Source: Gordonia sediminis (GTDB lineage: Bacteria > Actinomycetota > Actinomycetes > Mycobacteriales > Mycobacteriaceae). Taken from it: a stretch of 64,000 bases of DNA. The notes under the pieces are model-generated. The model did not search any database and had not been told where the DNA came from. It worked only from the letters and a program-made list of their open reading frames with translations. Positions 25,554 to 33,625 of this stretch are shown piece after piece. The translations under genes and the position numbers were made by a program. Position 1 is the first letter of the stretch. Each line of letters begins with the position of its first letter. The stretch covers positions 1,116,001 through 1,180,000 of the forward strand of contig RZUM01000002.1 in assembly GCA_004193205.1 (NCBI GenBank). The letters run 5' to 3'.

Positions 25554-26375
25554 ATGACCTCAGTCCTCGAGGGTCAAGTCGCCTTTGTCACCGGTGCAGC
25601 CCGCGGCCAGGGCCGCGCCCACGCTGTGGCCCTCGCCGAACACGGCGCAGACATCATCGCGCTGGACATCTGCACCTCCATCGACACCGTTCCCTACCAA
25701 CTCGCCACGCGCGATGACCTCGACGAGACAATCCGGTTGGTCGAGGCGACCGGCCGCAAGATCGCCGCGTTTGAGGCAGATGTGCGCGACTACCAAGCCG
25801 TTGCCGACGTCGTCAACACCGGATTGCAGCAATTCGGGCAGATCGATATCGTCGTCGCGAACGCCGGCGTCTACTCGTTCGGCCCCCTTGACAGCGTCGA
25901 CATCGAACTGCAGCGCTGGCGCGACATCATCGACATCAACTTGACGGGCGTCTTCCACACGATCAAGGCGTCCGTCCCCTCGATGGTCGCGCGCGGGAAG
26001 GGCGGGTCGGTGATCCTGGTGAGTTCGACCGCCGGCATCCGGGGCTTGCGGTCGATGGCCGATTACACGGCGTCCAAACACGGTGTGGTCGGGTTGATGC
26101 GGACCTTCACGAACGAACTCGGGCCGCACGGTATCCGCGTCAACAGCGTGCATCCCACCGGGGTCCGCACCCACATGATCACCAACGAAGAACTCGTGCA
26201 GTGGTACGCCGACAACCCGTCGATGGCCGCCAACGTGTCGGCAAACCTGCTGCCGGTCGATCTCATCGAACCCGAGGATGTCAGCGAAGCGGTGCTGTTC
26301 CTGGCCTCCGATGCTTCCCGGTACGTCACCGGCCTGGAGATGAAGGTCGACGCCGGGTTCACCGAACGCCTCTGA
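25554..26375 (+). CDS. mycofactocin-coupled short-chain dehydrogenase
   Basis: The protein of 273 residues begins with TGAARGQGRAHAVALAEHGADIIALDIC and then has the long insertion (SIDTVPYQLATRDDLDETIRLVEATGRKIAA) that marks the mycofactocin-dependent SDR subfamily. These enzymes hold NAD tightly and pass electrons to mycofactocin. The active site is SSTAGIRGLRSMADYTASKHG. It probably oxidises a pathway alcohol. The genes for mycofactocin itself are not in the window. A strong hairpin terminator follows the stop. The start follows AAGGAG. Confidence 0.9.
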   Translation: MTSVLEGQVAFVTGAARGQGRAHAVALAEHGADIIALDICTSIDTVPYQLATRDDLDETIRLVEATGRKIAAFEADVRDYQAVADVVNTGLQQFGQIDIVVANAGVYSFGPLDSVDIELQRWRDIIDINLTGVFHTIKASVPSMVARGKGGSVILVSSTAGIRGLRSMADYTASKHGVVGLMRTFTNELGPHGIRVNSVHPTGVRTHMITNEELVQWYADNPSMAANVSANLLPVDLIEPEDVSEAVLFLASDASRYVTGLEMKVDAGFTERL

Positions 26376-26382
26376 CCAACCA

Positions 26383-26419
26383 CGCTCTGTTCACCGGCAC
26401 AGTTCCGGTGAACAGAGCG
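26383..26419 (+). terminator. 15-bp perfect stem-loop terminator after the SDR gene
   Basis: CGCTCTGTTCACCGG (26383-26397) pairs exactly with its reverse complement at 26405-26419 around a 7-base loop. It starts 8 bases after the SDR stop, so it should end that transcript before the cupin/P450 operon. Confidence 0.8.
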
Positions 26420-26471
26420 CAACCCGTCCGCGATTTGCGTGAGGGAAACGTGGGTTAACCATACCGTCATG

Positions 26472-26491
26472 TAGCTAACTTACGTTAGCTA
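26472..26491. promoter_or_regulatory. CTAAC-N4-GTTAG operator, copy 1 (cupin/P450 operon)
   Basis: The site is TAGCTAAC-TTAC-GTTAGCTA, with 8-bp perfect arms around 4 bases. It lies 18 bases upstream of the cupin ATG at 26510 and just before its ribosome site AAGGAAG. The same core occurs at 33480, 45979 and 46154. It is a likely TetR-type operator. Confidence 0.75.
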
Positions 26492-26509
26492 GGACGAAAG
26501 GAAGAACGA

Positions 26510-26866
26510 ATGACCAGTCACCTCAATGCCACTACCGCCTTCGAATCGATCCCTTCCTCGGGCCTTCTGCAGCCGCCGATGGCCGAACCGCTCGGCGGTG
26601 ACACCGCCACCTGGACCCGCGAGATGTGGGCCACCGCCGATGAGGCGTCGTCGGCGGGGTTCTGGCAGGCCTCAGCGGGCCGGTCCTACTGGAAGTTCGA
26701 CTACACTGAGGTGATCTTCGTCTTGGAAGGACGCTTGATCGTGACCGAGGACGATGGCGAGGCTGTCGAACTCGGCCCCGGTGACACCGCCGTGTTTCCC
26801 ACGGGATGGCAGGGCGAATGGAACATCGTCGACGAAATGAAGAAGTTCTATGTCGTCTTCCCCTGA
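26510..26866 (+). CDS. cupin-domain protein
   Basis: This 118-residue, single beta-barrel cupin has FDYTEVIFVLEGRLIVTEDDGEAVELGPGDTAVFPTGWQGEWNI, the pattern of the (S)-ureidoglycine-type cupin_3 family. The usual metal-binding His residues are mostly missing (YTEVIFVLEG lacks HxH), so a binding or non-metal role is possible. It overlaps the P450 gene by 17 bases and is therefore coupled to it. Another, different cupin stands in the second P450 operon at 38032. Confidence 0.8.
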   Translation: MTSHLNATTAFESIPSSGLLQPPMAEPLGGDTATWTREMWATADEASSAGFWQASAGRSYWKFDYTEVIFVLEGRLIVTEDDGEAVELGPGDTAVFPTGWQGEWNIVDEMKKFYVVFP

Positions 26867-28043
26867 TCCGTCGACCACACCGGGCGCCCTGCCCTGGGAT
26901 GACCCCGGATTCGAACTCGACCCCTACCCGTGGTACGAGCGAGTGCAGGCCCACACCCCGGTCTACTGGGATCCGCTGGGGTTCTACGTAGTGACCAAGT
27001 ACGACGACGTGATGACCTACGGCAAGCATCGAGCAATGTCGGTCGAGCCCGGTTGGGACAGCGCCGGGCCGTGGAAGATCGCCCGCAACACCATCATTGG
27101 CCGCGACGATCCCGATCACATGCGCCTGCGGCGCCTGACGAACAAGTGGTTCACTCCCAAGATGGTGCGCGAGTGGGTCACCACCGCGGTCCAGGCGACC
27201 AACGACGTGCTCGACACAACCGATGGACACACCGTCGACGGGTGGCATGACCTCGCGGTCATCCCCACGCATCGCACGATGTGTCGGGTCCTGCAGTTTC
27301 CCGATCACGAGTACGCACTCGTGAAGAAACTCATGGGCCAGACTATGCCGATGCTCGGGGCCATCCCGCGAGCGGGCACCCGCGACACCGCGGGCGCGGC
27401 GTTTGGTGCCGTGGCCGAGCACGTGAACCAACTGCTCGCCGACAAGCGCGCACATCCTGGAGACGGCCTGGCCGATGCGCTGCTGGCAGCCGCCGATCGT
27501 GGCGAGATGAGCGACGAGGAGATGCTCGCCACCGTGCTCATCTTCTACGGGCTCGGACATCTCGATGTCGGCTATGTGATCGCCTCGGGACTGCATGTGT
27601 TCGCGACCAAACCTGATGTGTATCAGGCGTTTCGCGAGGAGTCCTCCATTCGTGACGCAGTCGTCAACGAGATCATCCGGTATGATCCACCCGAATTGTC
27701 GTTCTACCGGACCACGCTGGAGGACATCACGATTCGCGGTGTCGACATTGCGGCGGGCTCCACGATCAGATTCATGATCGGCGCGGCCAACCGTGACCCC
27801 GACTACTTCGACCAACCGCAGGTCTTCGACATACACCGCCCACCCGAACACAGTCGCAACCTGTCATTCGGACTCGGGCCGCACAGTTGCGCGGGCCAGG
27901 TGATCTCTCGCGCGGAGACTCTCGCGGTGCTGAGCACGATCGCGGACCGATACCGTGAGATCGAATTGGCGGAACCGGTCGCGATGGACAACACCGACTT
28001 CTCGCGGCATTTCACCCGGCTCGCCTTGCGCCTCATCCCGTAA
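26850..28043 (+). CDS. cytochrome P450 (copy 1) with altered I-helix
   Basis: The protein has 397 residues. Heme loop FGLGPHSCAGQ gives the thiolate Cys347; ExxR is Glu274-Arg277 in NEIIRYDP. In the I-helix (residues 232-242, FYGLGHLDVGY) the acid-Thr pair that delivers protons in most P450s is absent; an Asp stands where Thr is expected. It is soluble with no membrane anchor and needs redox partners. The flavodoxin and reductase at 44100-45880 are the only candidates in the window. Together with its paralogue at 42858 it probably oxidises an amine substrate, for example by N-dealkylation or ring hydroxylation. A 21-bp tandem duplication covers its stop codon. Confidence 0.92.
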   Translation: MSSSPDPSTTPGALPWDDPGFELDPYPWYERVQAHTPVYWDPLGFYVVTKYDDVMTYGKHRAMSVEPGWDSAGPWKIARNTIIGRDDPDHMRLRRLTNKWFTPKMVREWVTTAVQATNDVLDTTDGHTVDGWHDLAVIPTHRTMCRVLQFPDHEYALVKKLMGQTMPMLGAIPRAGTRDTAGAAFGAVAEHVNQLLADKRAHPGDGLADALLAAADRGEMSDEEMLATVLIFYGLGHLDVGYVIASGLHVFATKPDVYQAFREESSIRDAVVNEIIRYDPPELSFYRTTLEDITIRGVDIAAGSTIRFMIGAANRDPDYFDQPQVFDIHRPPEHSRNLSFGLGPHSCAGQVISRAETLAVLSTIADRYREIELAEPVAMDNTDFSRHFTRLALRLIP

Positions 28044-28072
28044 CCCGCGCACCTCACCCCGTAACCCGCGCA
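28031..28072 (+). repeat. 21-bp tandem duplication across the P450 stop codon
   Basis: The unit at 28031-28051 (CCTCATCCCGTAACCCGCGC plus A) is repeated at 28052-28072 with one base changed. The first unit holds the last codons and the TAA stop of the P450. The bases from 28073 to 28161 hold nothing I can name. Confidence 0.75.
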
Positions 28073-28161
28073 CGCACCTCATCCGTGACACTCCGGGCGA
28101 CCGGCAATGACGAGCCACATCAAACAGTTTCTTCCCCCACACCGAAAAAGGCTGTTGTGCC

Positions 28162-28440
28162 ATGTGCTCTGCCATCGCTGAGTCGTTCCCCGGTCGGAGA
28201 CATTCCGTCGTCGAGATCGCGCGGACGAGGGAACTGGTCAGATTTGCGGCAATATGGGCACCCTATGGCGGCGCCGACGACGAAATCTTCACGCGATTCG
28301 GGTTGCAGCCCGCGGATTTCTATCGTCGCGTCATGCAAGCGGTCTCGGCGCAGCCGACCACCGGCAATCAGTATCTGCTCACACATTGCGTACGCAAGAT
28401 ACGCCTCCACGAGGCAGGCCGGCCTCCGCGGCGCGGCTGA
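28162..28440 (+). CDS. small DUF3263-like protein
   Basis: The 92-residue protein contains RTRELVRFAAIWAPYGGADDEIFTRFGLQPADFYRRVMQAV, which resembles the DUF3263 pattern of actinobacteria (a short helical region 'FA..W..YGGA.DE.I...FGL....Y..RL'). Such proteins look like small helix-turn-helix-like factors of unknown role. The ribosome site is weak. Bases 28441-28656 after it are without a supported gene. Confidence 0.6.
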   Translation: MCSAIAESFPGRRHSVVEIARTRELVRFAAIWAPYGGADDEIFTRFGLQPADFYRRVMQAVSAQPTTGNQYLLTHCVRKIRLHEAGRPPRRG

Positions 28441-28656
28441 TTATCCACGCTGTATATCGTTGTTGCGAAGGATATTTCGCGGAATATACCCCGCCGTAGG
28501 AATGGGGTGCTTCCTGATTGCCGGTGCGTCGACAAGGTTCTTGTGGCCAGTGACAGCCCGTTCCGATCCAAGCCGCGACGGGTCGACCCGCACCCACCCG
28601 AGGTGGCGACGTGGCGCCCTTCGGCTCTGGCGGGTCTGTTTCCCTCCCCTCCGGCG

Positions 28657-29394
28657 CTATGCGTGTCGCCCGTCGGTGCCCGCTCGGCTGACGAGGATTG
28701 CGGGCACCACGGCCCGCGCCGACAGACGTAGCAGGGTGTCGGCGAGTTCGACGATGTCATCGACGGTGATCATCGACTCCGGTGCGATTCGATCGTGCGT
28801 CCACGCCGCCATGTCGGTGTCGACGTAGCCGGGAGCGATCGCCGTCGCCGACACCCCGTGGGCGGACTCCTCGAGATTCACCGCGTCGATCAGGGTGGCC
28901 AGAGCGGCTTTCGTGGCGCCGTACACCGACAGACCGGCTTCGGTGTAGATGCCGGTCATCGACGACAGAGCAATGACTTTGGCGCCGCGCACCGGGTTCT
29001 CGGCAGCCCACTGGCGCAGCAGCGGAAGGCTCTGCTGCAGCAGAGCCAGTGGAGTGCGCAGGTTGATGTCGATGGCTTTGTCGAAGCGACGCATCTCGAA
29101 CTCGCCGAGCGCGCCGGCGGTTCCGACACCGGCGTTGAGCACGAGCGCACTGAGTCCTTCGAACTGCGCCCGGTGTGCATTGACGACCTCGGCGGCGGCC
29201 TGGGGCTGTGACAGGTCGCCGCTGACCGCGACGACCTCTTTGGCCCCGCGGTTGCGTAGCAGTTCGGCCGTCGAGGCGAGCCGCTCGGGGTCACGTGCGC
29301 TGATGGTCAGGCCGTATCCCTGGTCGGCCAGTCGCGTCGCTATGCCCAGGCCGATACCTCGGGAAGCACCGGTGATGATGGCAGTGGGGTTCAT
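28657..29394 (-). CDS. short-chain dehydrogenase/reductase
   Basis: The protein has 245 residues. It shows TGASRGIGLGIATRLADQG, NAG in LNAGVGTAG, and Ser with YxxxK in SSMTGIYTEAGLSVYGATKAALATL. ISARDPERL after strand 2 has Arg, which favours NADP. The C-terminus lacks the common DGG motif and ends VVPAILVSRAGTDGRHA. It is the last gene of the minus-strand operon FabL-like SDR, CoA ligase, acyl-CoA dehydrogenase, SDR, which looks like a ring- or side-chain-degrading beta-oxidation-type set. Confidence 0.88.
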   Translation of the reverse strand: MNPTAIITGASRGIGLGIATRLADQGYGLTISARDPERLASTAELLRNRGAKEVVAVSGDLSQPQAAAEVVNAHRAQFEGLSALVLNAGVGTAGALGEFEMRRFDKAIDINLRTPLALLQQSLPLLRQWAAENPVRGAKVIALSSMTGIYTEAGLSVYGATKAALATLIDAVNLEESAHGVSATAIAPGYVDTDMAAWTHDRIAPESMITVDDIVELADTLLRLSARAVVPAILVSRAGTDGRHA

Positions 29395-29450
29395 GTGTCC
29401 TCCGTACAGACGTCCTCGCCGCGGGCGCGGCGCAGCGTCTCAGATGTGGG

Positions 29451-30596
29451 TTACAGGCCGAGTTCTCGGCCGATGAGTTCTTTCATGATCTCGTTGGAGC
29501 CTGCCCAGATGCGTGTCACGCGTGCGTCCTTCCACGCTCGGGCTACGCGGTACTCGTTCATGAATCCGTATCCGCCGAACAGCTGGACGCAGGCATCGAG
29601 GACGCGGTTTTGGACATCGGCGGTCCACCACTTCGCGCGCGCGGCGTCGGTGGCCGAGAGTTCGCCGTCGGTGTGGGCGACGATGGCGTCGTCGACGAAT
29701 GCCTGGGTCACCCGCAGTGCGGTGTCGAGTTCGGCGAGGGTGAACTTGTTGTACTGGAACGATCCGATGGGCTGGCCGAAGGCAGTCCGGTCGCGGGTGT
29801 AGGCCAATGTTTCGTCGAAGATCGCGCGCGCATGGGCGAGGTTGGAGACCGCGGCGTTGAGTCGTTCCTGGGGCAGCATCTCCATCATGTGGTAGAACCC
29901 GCGATCGACCTCGCCAATGACATTTGCATCGGGCACCACGAGATTGTCGAAAAACAGTTCAGCCGTGTCGGATTCGGGTTGCCCGACCTTGTCGAGCTTG
30001 CGTCCCCGGATCAGTCCGTCGGCTGGTGCCTCGAGACCGAACAAGGTGATGCCCTTGGCTCCCTTGTCCGGGGAGGTCTTGGCCGCGCACACGATCAGGT
30101 CGGCGCTGGAGCCGTTGGTGATGAAGATCTTCGAGCCGTTGATCACCCAGTGGTCGCCGTCACGGCGCGCGGTCGTCTTGATGCCCGCCAGATCCGATCC
30201 GGCCACCGGCTCGGACATGGCGATGGCCGTGACCACTTCGCCCGTGCAGAACTTCGGCAGCCACCGTTCCTGCTGTTCTTCCCTAGCCAAGTGCACCAGG
30301 TAGGGGGCGACGATGTCGGAATGAATGCCGAATGCTGATGGGATGGCGGCGCTGACGGTGGAGAGTTTCTCGGTCAGCATCGCATTGAACCGGAAGTCTC
30401 GGGCATGGCCACCGCCGAACCGTTCGGGAACCTCGAGTCCGAGGAAGCCATGTTTGCCCGCCTCGATCCAGATCTCACGGTCGATCAACTTGTTCTCGAT
30501 GATCGCTTCGTGCCGCGGCAGCAACGTCCGGTCGATGAACTCCTGGATCGCGGCGCCGAAATCGAGATGGTCGGCGTCGTAGAGTGTGCGTTTCAT
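29451..30596 (-). CDS. acyl-CoA dehydrogenase
   Basis: The protein has 381 residues, usual for the family. FAD/substrate motifs are IAMSEPVAGSDLAGIKTTA and WVINGSKIFITNGS, then ERLNAAVSNLAHAR and DRTAFGQPI. The C-terminal catalytic-base region reads GYGFMNEYRVARAWKDARVTRIWAGSNEIMKELIGREL, with the Glu of GSNE in the medium-chain position. It introduces a 2,3 double bond in an acyl-CoA and passes electrons to ETF. The substrate presumably comes from the CoA ligase 51 bases upstream. Confidence 0.93.
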   Translation of the reverse strand: MKRTLYDADHLDFGAAIQEFIDRTLLPRHEAIIENKLIDREIWIEAGKHGFLGLEVPERFGGGHARDFRFNAMLTEKLSTVSAAIPSAFGIHSDIVAPYLVHLAREEQQERWLPKFCTGEVVTAIAMSEPVAGSDLAGIKTTARRDGDHWVINGSKIFITNGSSADLIVCAAKTSPDKGAKGITLFGLEAPADGLIRGRKLDKVGQPESDTAELFFDNLVVPDANVIGEVDRGFYHMMEMLPQERLNAAVSNLAHARAIFDETLAYTRDRTAFGQPIGSFQYNKFTLAELDTALRVTQAFVDDAIVAHTDGELSATDAARAKWWTADVQNRVLDACVQLFGGYGFMNEYRVARAWKDARVTRIWAGSNEIMKELIGRELGL

Positions 30597-30647
30597 GGCA
30601 TCCTCGTCGTGGTCGGCGGTAACAGGCTGGGGTGTGAGTGCGGCGCC

Positions 30648-32237
30648 TTACTCGACGGGCAGCGATGACACGGTGGTCCGCAGCGACTTCTTGTCGATCT
30701 TTCCGACCGACGTTTTGGGGATTGCATCGACGAGCAGCACCGAATCGGGCACCCACCATCGGGGAAACCGCTGCGCGAGGAAGTCTTTGATGTCTTCTTC
30801 GGAGACTGCTGCGCCAGGTGTCAGCACCGCGAACAGGCACGGCCGTTCGCCCCACTTCGGGTCGGGTTGGGCTACGACGGCGGCCTCGCTGATGGCGGGA
30901 TGGAACAGGGCGGCGTTTTCCAGTTCCACCGACGAAATCCATTCCCCACCCGACTTCACCAGGTCCTTGGTGCGATCGACGAGCTTGATGTATCCCCGGT
31001 CGTCGACCTCGGCGATGTCACCGGTGCGCAGCCATCCGTCCTCGGTAAACGAATCCGGTGACACACCGCGGTAGTAGGATCCGGTGATGGTGGGGCCGCG
31101 CAGTTGCAGTTCGCCGCCGGCAGTGGCGTCGAGTCGCGCGTGGACGAACGGGATGAGCCGACCCTGACGGGCGCGCCGGGCGTAGGCCGATTCGGTATCG
31201 GTATCAGCGACACCGGATTCCCGCGAAATGGCCGCCAACGGACTGGTCTCGGTCATGCCCCAGCCCTGCACCAGCGGGATGCCGAACCGGTCGTCAAAGG
31301 CGCGGATCATCGACTCGGGAACCGCTGATCCCCCACCGATGAGCTCGCGCACCGACCTGAGATCGGTCGGTGACGCGGTGTCGAGGACACCCTGCCACAC
31401 GGTCGGTACTGCGGCGCTGAGCGTGACTCGGTGCTCGGCGACGAGGTCGATGATGATCTGCGGGGTGGGAGCCGGTCCGGGCAGCACCAGACCCGCGCCG
31501 GCCATCGCGGCGATGAACGGGAAGTTCCAGGCATTGGCGTGAAACATCGGCACCAGCGGCATCACGATATCGCTCTCCCGGATACCGAAGGCATCGGGCT
31601 GATTGGCCGACAGAGCGTTGAGGCAGATCGACCGATGGCTGTACGCCACCCCTTTCGGACGGCCGGTCGTACCGCTGGTGTAGCACAGCACCGCCGCGGA
31701 CTCCTCGGGCACCGAAACAAACTCGAAACCCGGATCACCCTGAGCCACAAGATCGCTGAACGACACCGCGCCCGGCGTCGCCGGCGAATCACCCCCCATC
31801 CGCACAAGCGTTCTGACTCCGGCTTGGCGGACATCCGGCAAGGACCCCGCCAAGGCGTCATCGACGAACAGCACCTCATCACCGGCGTCGCCGACGATAT
31901 ACAGCACGTCCTCGGCCGACAGACGGATGTTGACCGTGTGCAGCACCGCACCGATCGCCGGAACCGCAAAGTACAGTGCCAGATGATCGAGGGTGTTCCA
32001 CGCATAACTGGCCACCCGATCACCCGGCCGGACACCGAGATCGGTCAAACCGCTGGCGAGCCTGCGCACCCGGGCCACGAAATCGCCGTAGGTGGTGGCC
32101 ACCTGACCGGTTGCGGTCCGGCCGATCAGCGTAGTGGCGCCGAACAGACTCTCCGCGCCTTCGGCGATCGAACCCACCGACAACGGAACATCCATCATCG
32201 TGCTGCACTGCAGTTCACGACCCTGATCACTCATCAT
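30648..32237 (-). CDS. AMP-dependent acyl-CoA synthetase
   Basis: The protein has 529 residues from ATG 32237; ATG 32234 is equally possible. Adenylate-forming motifs are YTSGTTGRPKGVAYSH (P-loop), GWGMTETSPLA, the hinge GWLRTGDIAEVDDRGYIKLVDRTKDLVKSGGEWIS and the C-terminal catalytic Lys in PKTSVGKIDKKSLR. It activates a carboxylic acid to its CoA ester using ATP. The family covers medium- and long-chain and cyclic acids. In this operon it should load the acid left after hydrolysis or oxidation of the amine compound; that is an inference. Confidence 0.92.
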   Translation of the reverse strand: MMSDQGRELQCSTMMDVPLSVGSIAEGAESLFGATTLIGRTATGQVATTYGDFVARVRRLASGLTDLGVRPGDRVASYAWNTLDHLALYFAVPAIGAVLHTVNIRLSAEDVLYIVGDAGDEVLFVDDALAGSLPDVRQAGVRTLVRMGGDSPATPGAVSFSDLVAQGDPGFEFVSVPEESAAVLCYTSGTTGRPKGVAYSHRSICLNALSANQPDAFGIRESDIVMPLVPMFHANAWNFPFIAAMAGAGLVLPGPAPTPQIIIDLVAEHRVTLSAAVPTVWQGVLDTASPTDLRSVRELIGGGSAVPESMIRAFDDRFGIPLVQGWGMTETSPLAAISRESGVADTDTESAYARRARQGRLIPFVHARLDATAGGELQLRGPTITGSYYRGVSPDSFTEDGWLRTGDIAEVDDRGYIKLVDRTKDLVKSGGEWISSVELENAALFHPAISEAAVVAQPDPKWGERPCLFAVLTPGAAVSEEDIKDFLAQRFPRWWVPDSVLLVDAIPKTSVGKIDKKSLRTTVSSLPVE

Positions 32238-32340
32238 TTTGGTCACTTTCTGAAAACGGGGGCGATGCATCGGGCGTCGCTGACGCCGACCGCGGCAGCT
32301 CCGGTTTCCTTAATGATGGATTGGGAGCCAGCCGGGAAGG

Positions 32341-33081
32341 TCAGCCGACGAGCGTGCTGGCGCCGTCGAGGATGATGGTCTGCCCTTGGAGCATCTCGGC
32401 GCCCGGGGAGACGAGGAACCGGACCACGTCGACGATGTCGTCGAGGTCGACCGCACGGCCGGCGGGGCTGCGTTGCGCGGCTTGGCGCAGGCGCTCCTCG
32501 TAGTCATCGGGGAACACAGACCGGAAGGCCTCGGTGTCCTGCGCGGTGGGCGACACAGCGTTGGCGCGGGCTCCCAGCGGAGCCAGCTCCACGGCCAGAT
32601 ACCGGATGAACGCCTCACCCATCGCCTTGGGAACACCGACCGACGCGTAGTCCTTGAGCGCCAGTCGGGAACCGCGGCTGGTCAGGTAAACCACCGAGCT
32701 ACCCTTCCCGAGCAGCGGCAACGCCGCCTGGACCACATACATCAACGACATCGCGTTGACCTGGACCGCCGAGCCGAACGCGACCGGATCCGCGGTCAGC
32801 ACCGGACCCGACACCGTCTTCACCGCGCAATGCACCAACGCGCCCAGGTGGTCGGTCTGCGACCGCACCGTCTCGAGAACCTCGTTCGCGCCACTCGGGG
32901 TGCTGATGTCCCCGTAGATCAAGGTGACCTCGGCGCCGGCCGCCTTCACCGCGCGCGCGGCGTCGTCGGCCTCGTCCTGCGCCCCGAGATAGTTCAAGAA
33001 CACATGCGTTCCCGGCTGGGCGAGACCCTCGCCGATCGCACGACCTATCCCACGACTTCCACCACAGATCAACACTGACAT
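32341..33081 (-). CDS. FabL-like divergent SDR with Tyr-x6-Lys active site (copy 2)
   Basis: The protein of 246 residues is plainly paralogous to the one at 23605 over its whole length (shared GGSRGIGRAI, SRGSR.ALKDYASVG.PKA, SPTAQDT.AFR.VFPDDYE.RLR). Tyr145 and Lys152 again give Y-x6-K, as in enoyl-ACP reductases FabL and FabI. It leads an operon with CoA ligase, acyl-CoA dehydrogenase and SDR, so an enoyl- or dienoyl-CoA reductase role is inferred. A CCTTAA-class palindrome lies 27 bases before its start. Confidence 0.86.
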   Translation of the reverse strand: MSVLICGGSRGIGRAIGEGLAQPGTHVFLNYLGAQDEADDAARAVKAAGAEVTLIYGDISTPSGANEVLETVRSQTDHLGALVHCAVKTVSGPVLTADPVAFGSAVQVNAMSLMYVVQAALPLLGKGSSVVYLTSRGSRLALKDYASVGVPKAMGEAFIRYLAVELAPLGARANAVSPTAQDTEAFRSVFPDDYEERLRQAAQRSPAGRAVDLDDIVDVVRFLVSPGAEMLQGQTIILDGASTLVG

Positions 33082-33107
33082 GTCGGACCAGTTCCTTTCC
33101 TAGGATT

Positions 33108-33125
33108 CCTTAATAAGCGTTAAGT
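33108..33125. promoter_or_regulatory. CCTTAA-class palindrome upstream of the FabL-like/CoA-ligase operon
   Basis: The bases are CCTTAA-TAAGCG-TTAAGT, one mismatch from the perfect site at 21796-21813, and 27 bases before the SDR start at 33081. The position suits a repressor site between promoter and gene. Confidence 0.5.
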
Positions 33126-33280
33126 CAGACTACTAGACCGGCCCTGGCGACGCTAGCCCCTATTTCGCAGCAGCGGTGCCGATAGATCTGGGGCAGTGGC
33201 CTTCATTGGGGGCCGCACAACGAATTCGCATCAAACGTCGGCGCACGATGAACGGACCGGCGACGCGACCGCGGATGGCG

Positions 33281-33333
33281 ACCTGAAGGCGCGCCTGGGC
33301 GTCGAGAATTCAGCGTGAGGCGGCAGTGGCCTT
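33281..33333 (-). pseudogene. relic of the 3' end of a second tetR gene
   Basis: These 53 bases match the 3' end of the intact tetR gene at 37267-37319 at about four of five positions without a gap. The minus strand reads KATAASR-stop-ILDAQARLQV against KATAVSRSILDVQARLEV. The in-frame TGA stands where the intact gene has a Ser codon. The rest of that gene is gone. It lies between the FabL-like operon and the APC gene, about 150 bases from an operator. Confidence 0.7.
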
Positions 33334-33479
33334 TGAAGGCTTGAGTGCCAGCCCGCCCCTGCGATCTCAACCCGAAGCCATTAAATACACTGGCGCACAA
33401 GTATTTTCGTACCAAAGGTCAGAGCGAGGCCAACTCCGTTACGCGTTCGCAACGCAACTGTGATGTAACCTACATGAGG

Positions 33480-33493
33480 CTAACTTACGTTAG
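33480..33493. promoter_or_regulatory. CTAAC-N4-GTTAG operator, copy 2 (APC permease / CocE-like operon)
   Basis: The core CTAAC-TTAC-GTTAG is identical to the site at 26472 and lies 132 bases upstream of the permease ATG at 33626. Apart from the tetR relic and two operators, 33082-33625 holds no gene I can support. Confidence 0.75.
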
Positions 33494-33625
33494 GTCGGAC
33501 GGCGGGCGAAGGAGCGTTCCTTTCTAACTAAGCCATCTCCGGTAGCGAGACCTCCGCCGTGTCGCATCCGCGTACGAATCTCGTTCAGCGCCGACCGAGT
33601 ACCACCTCCTCAAGGAAGTCTCACC

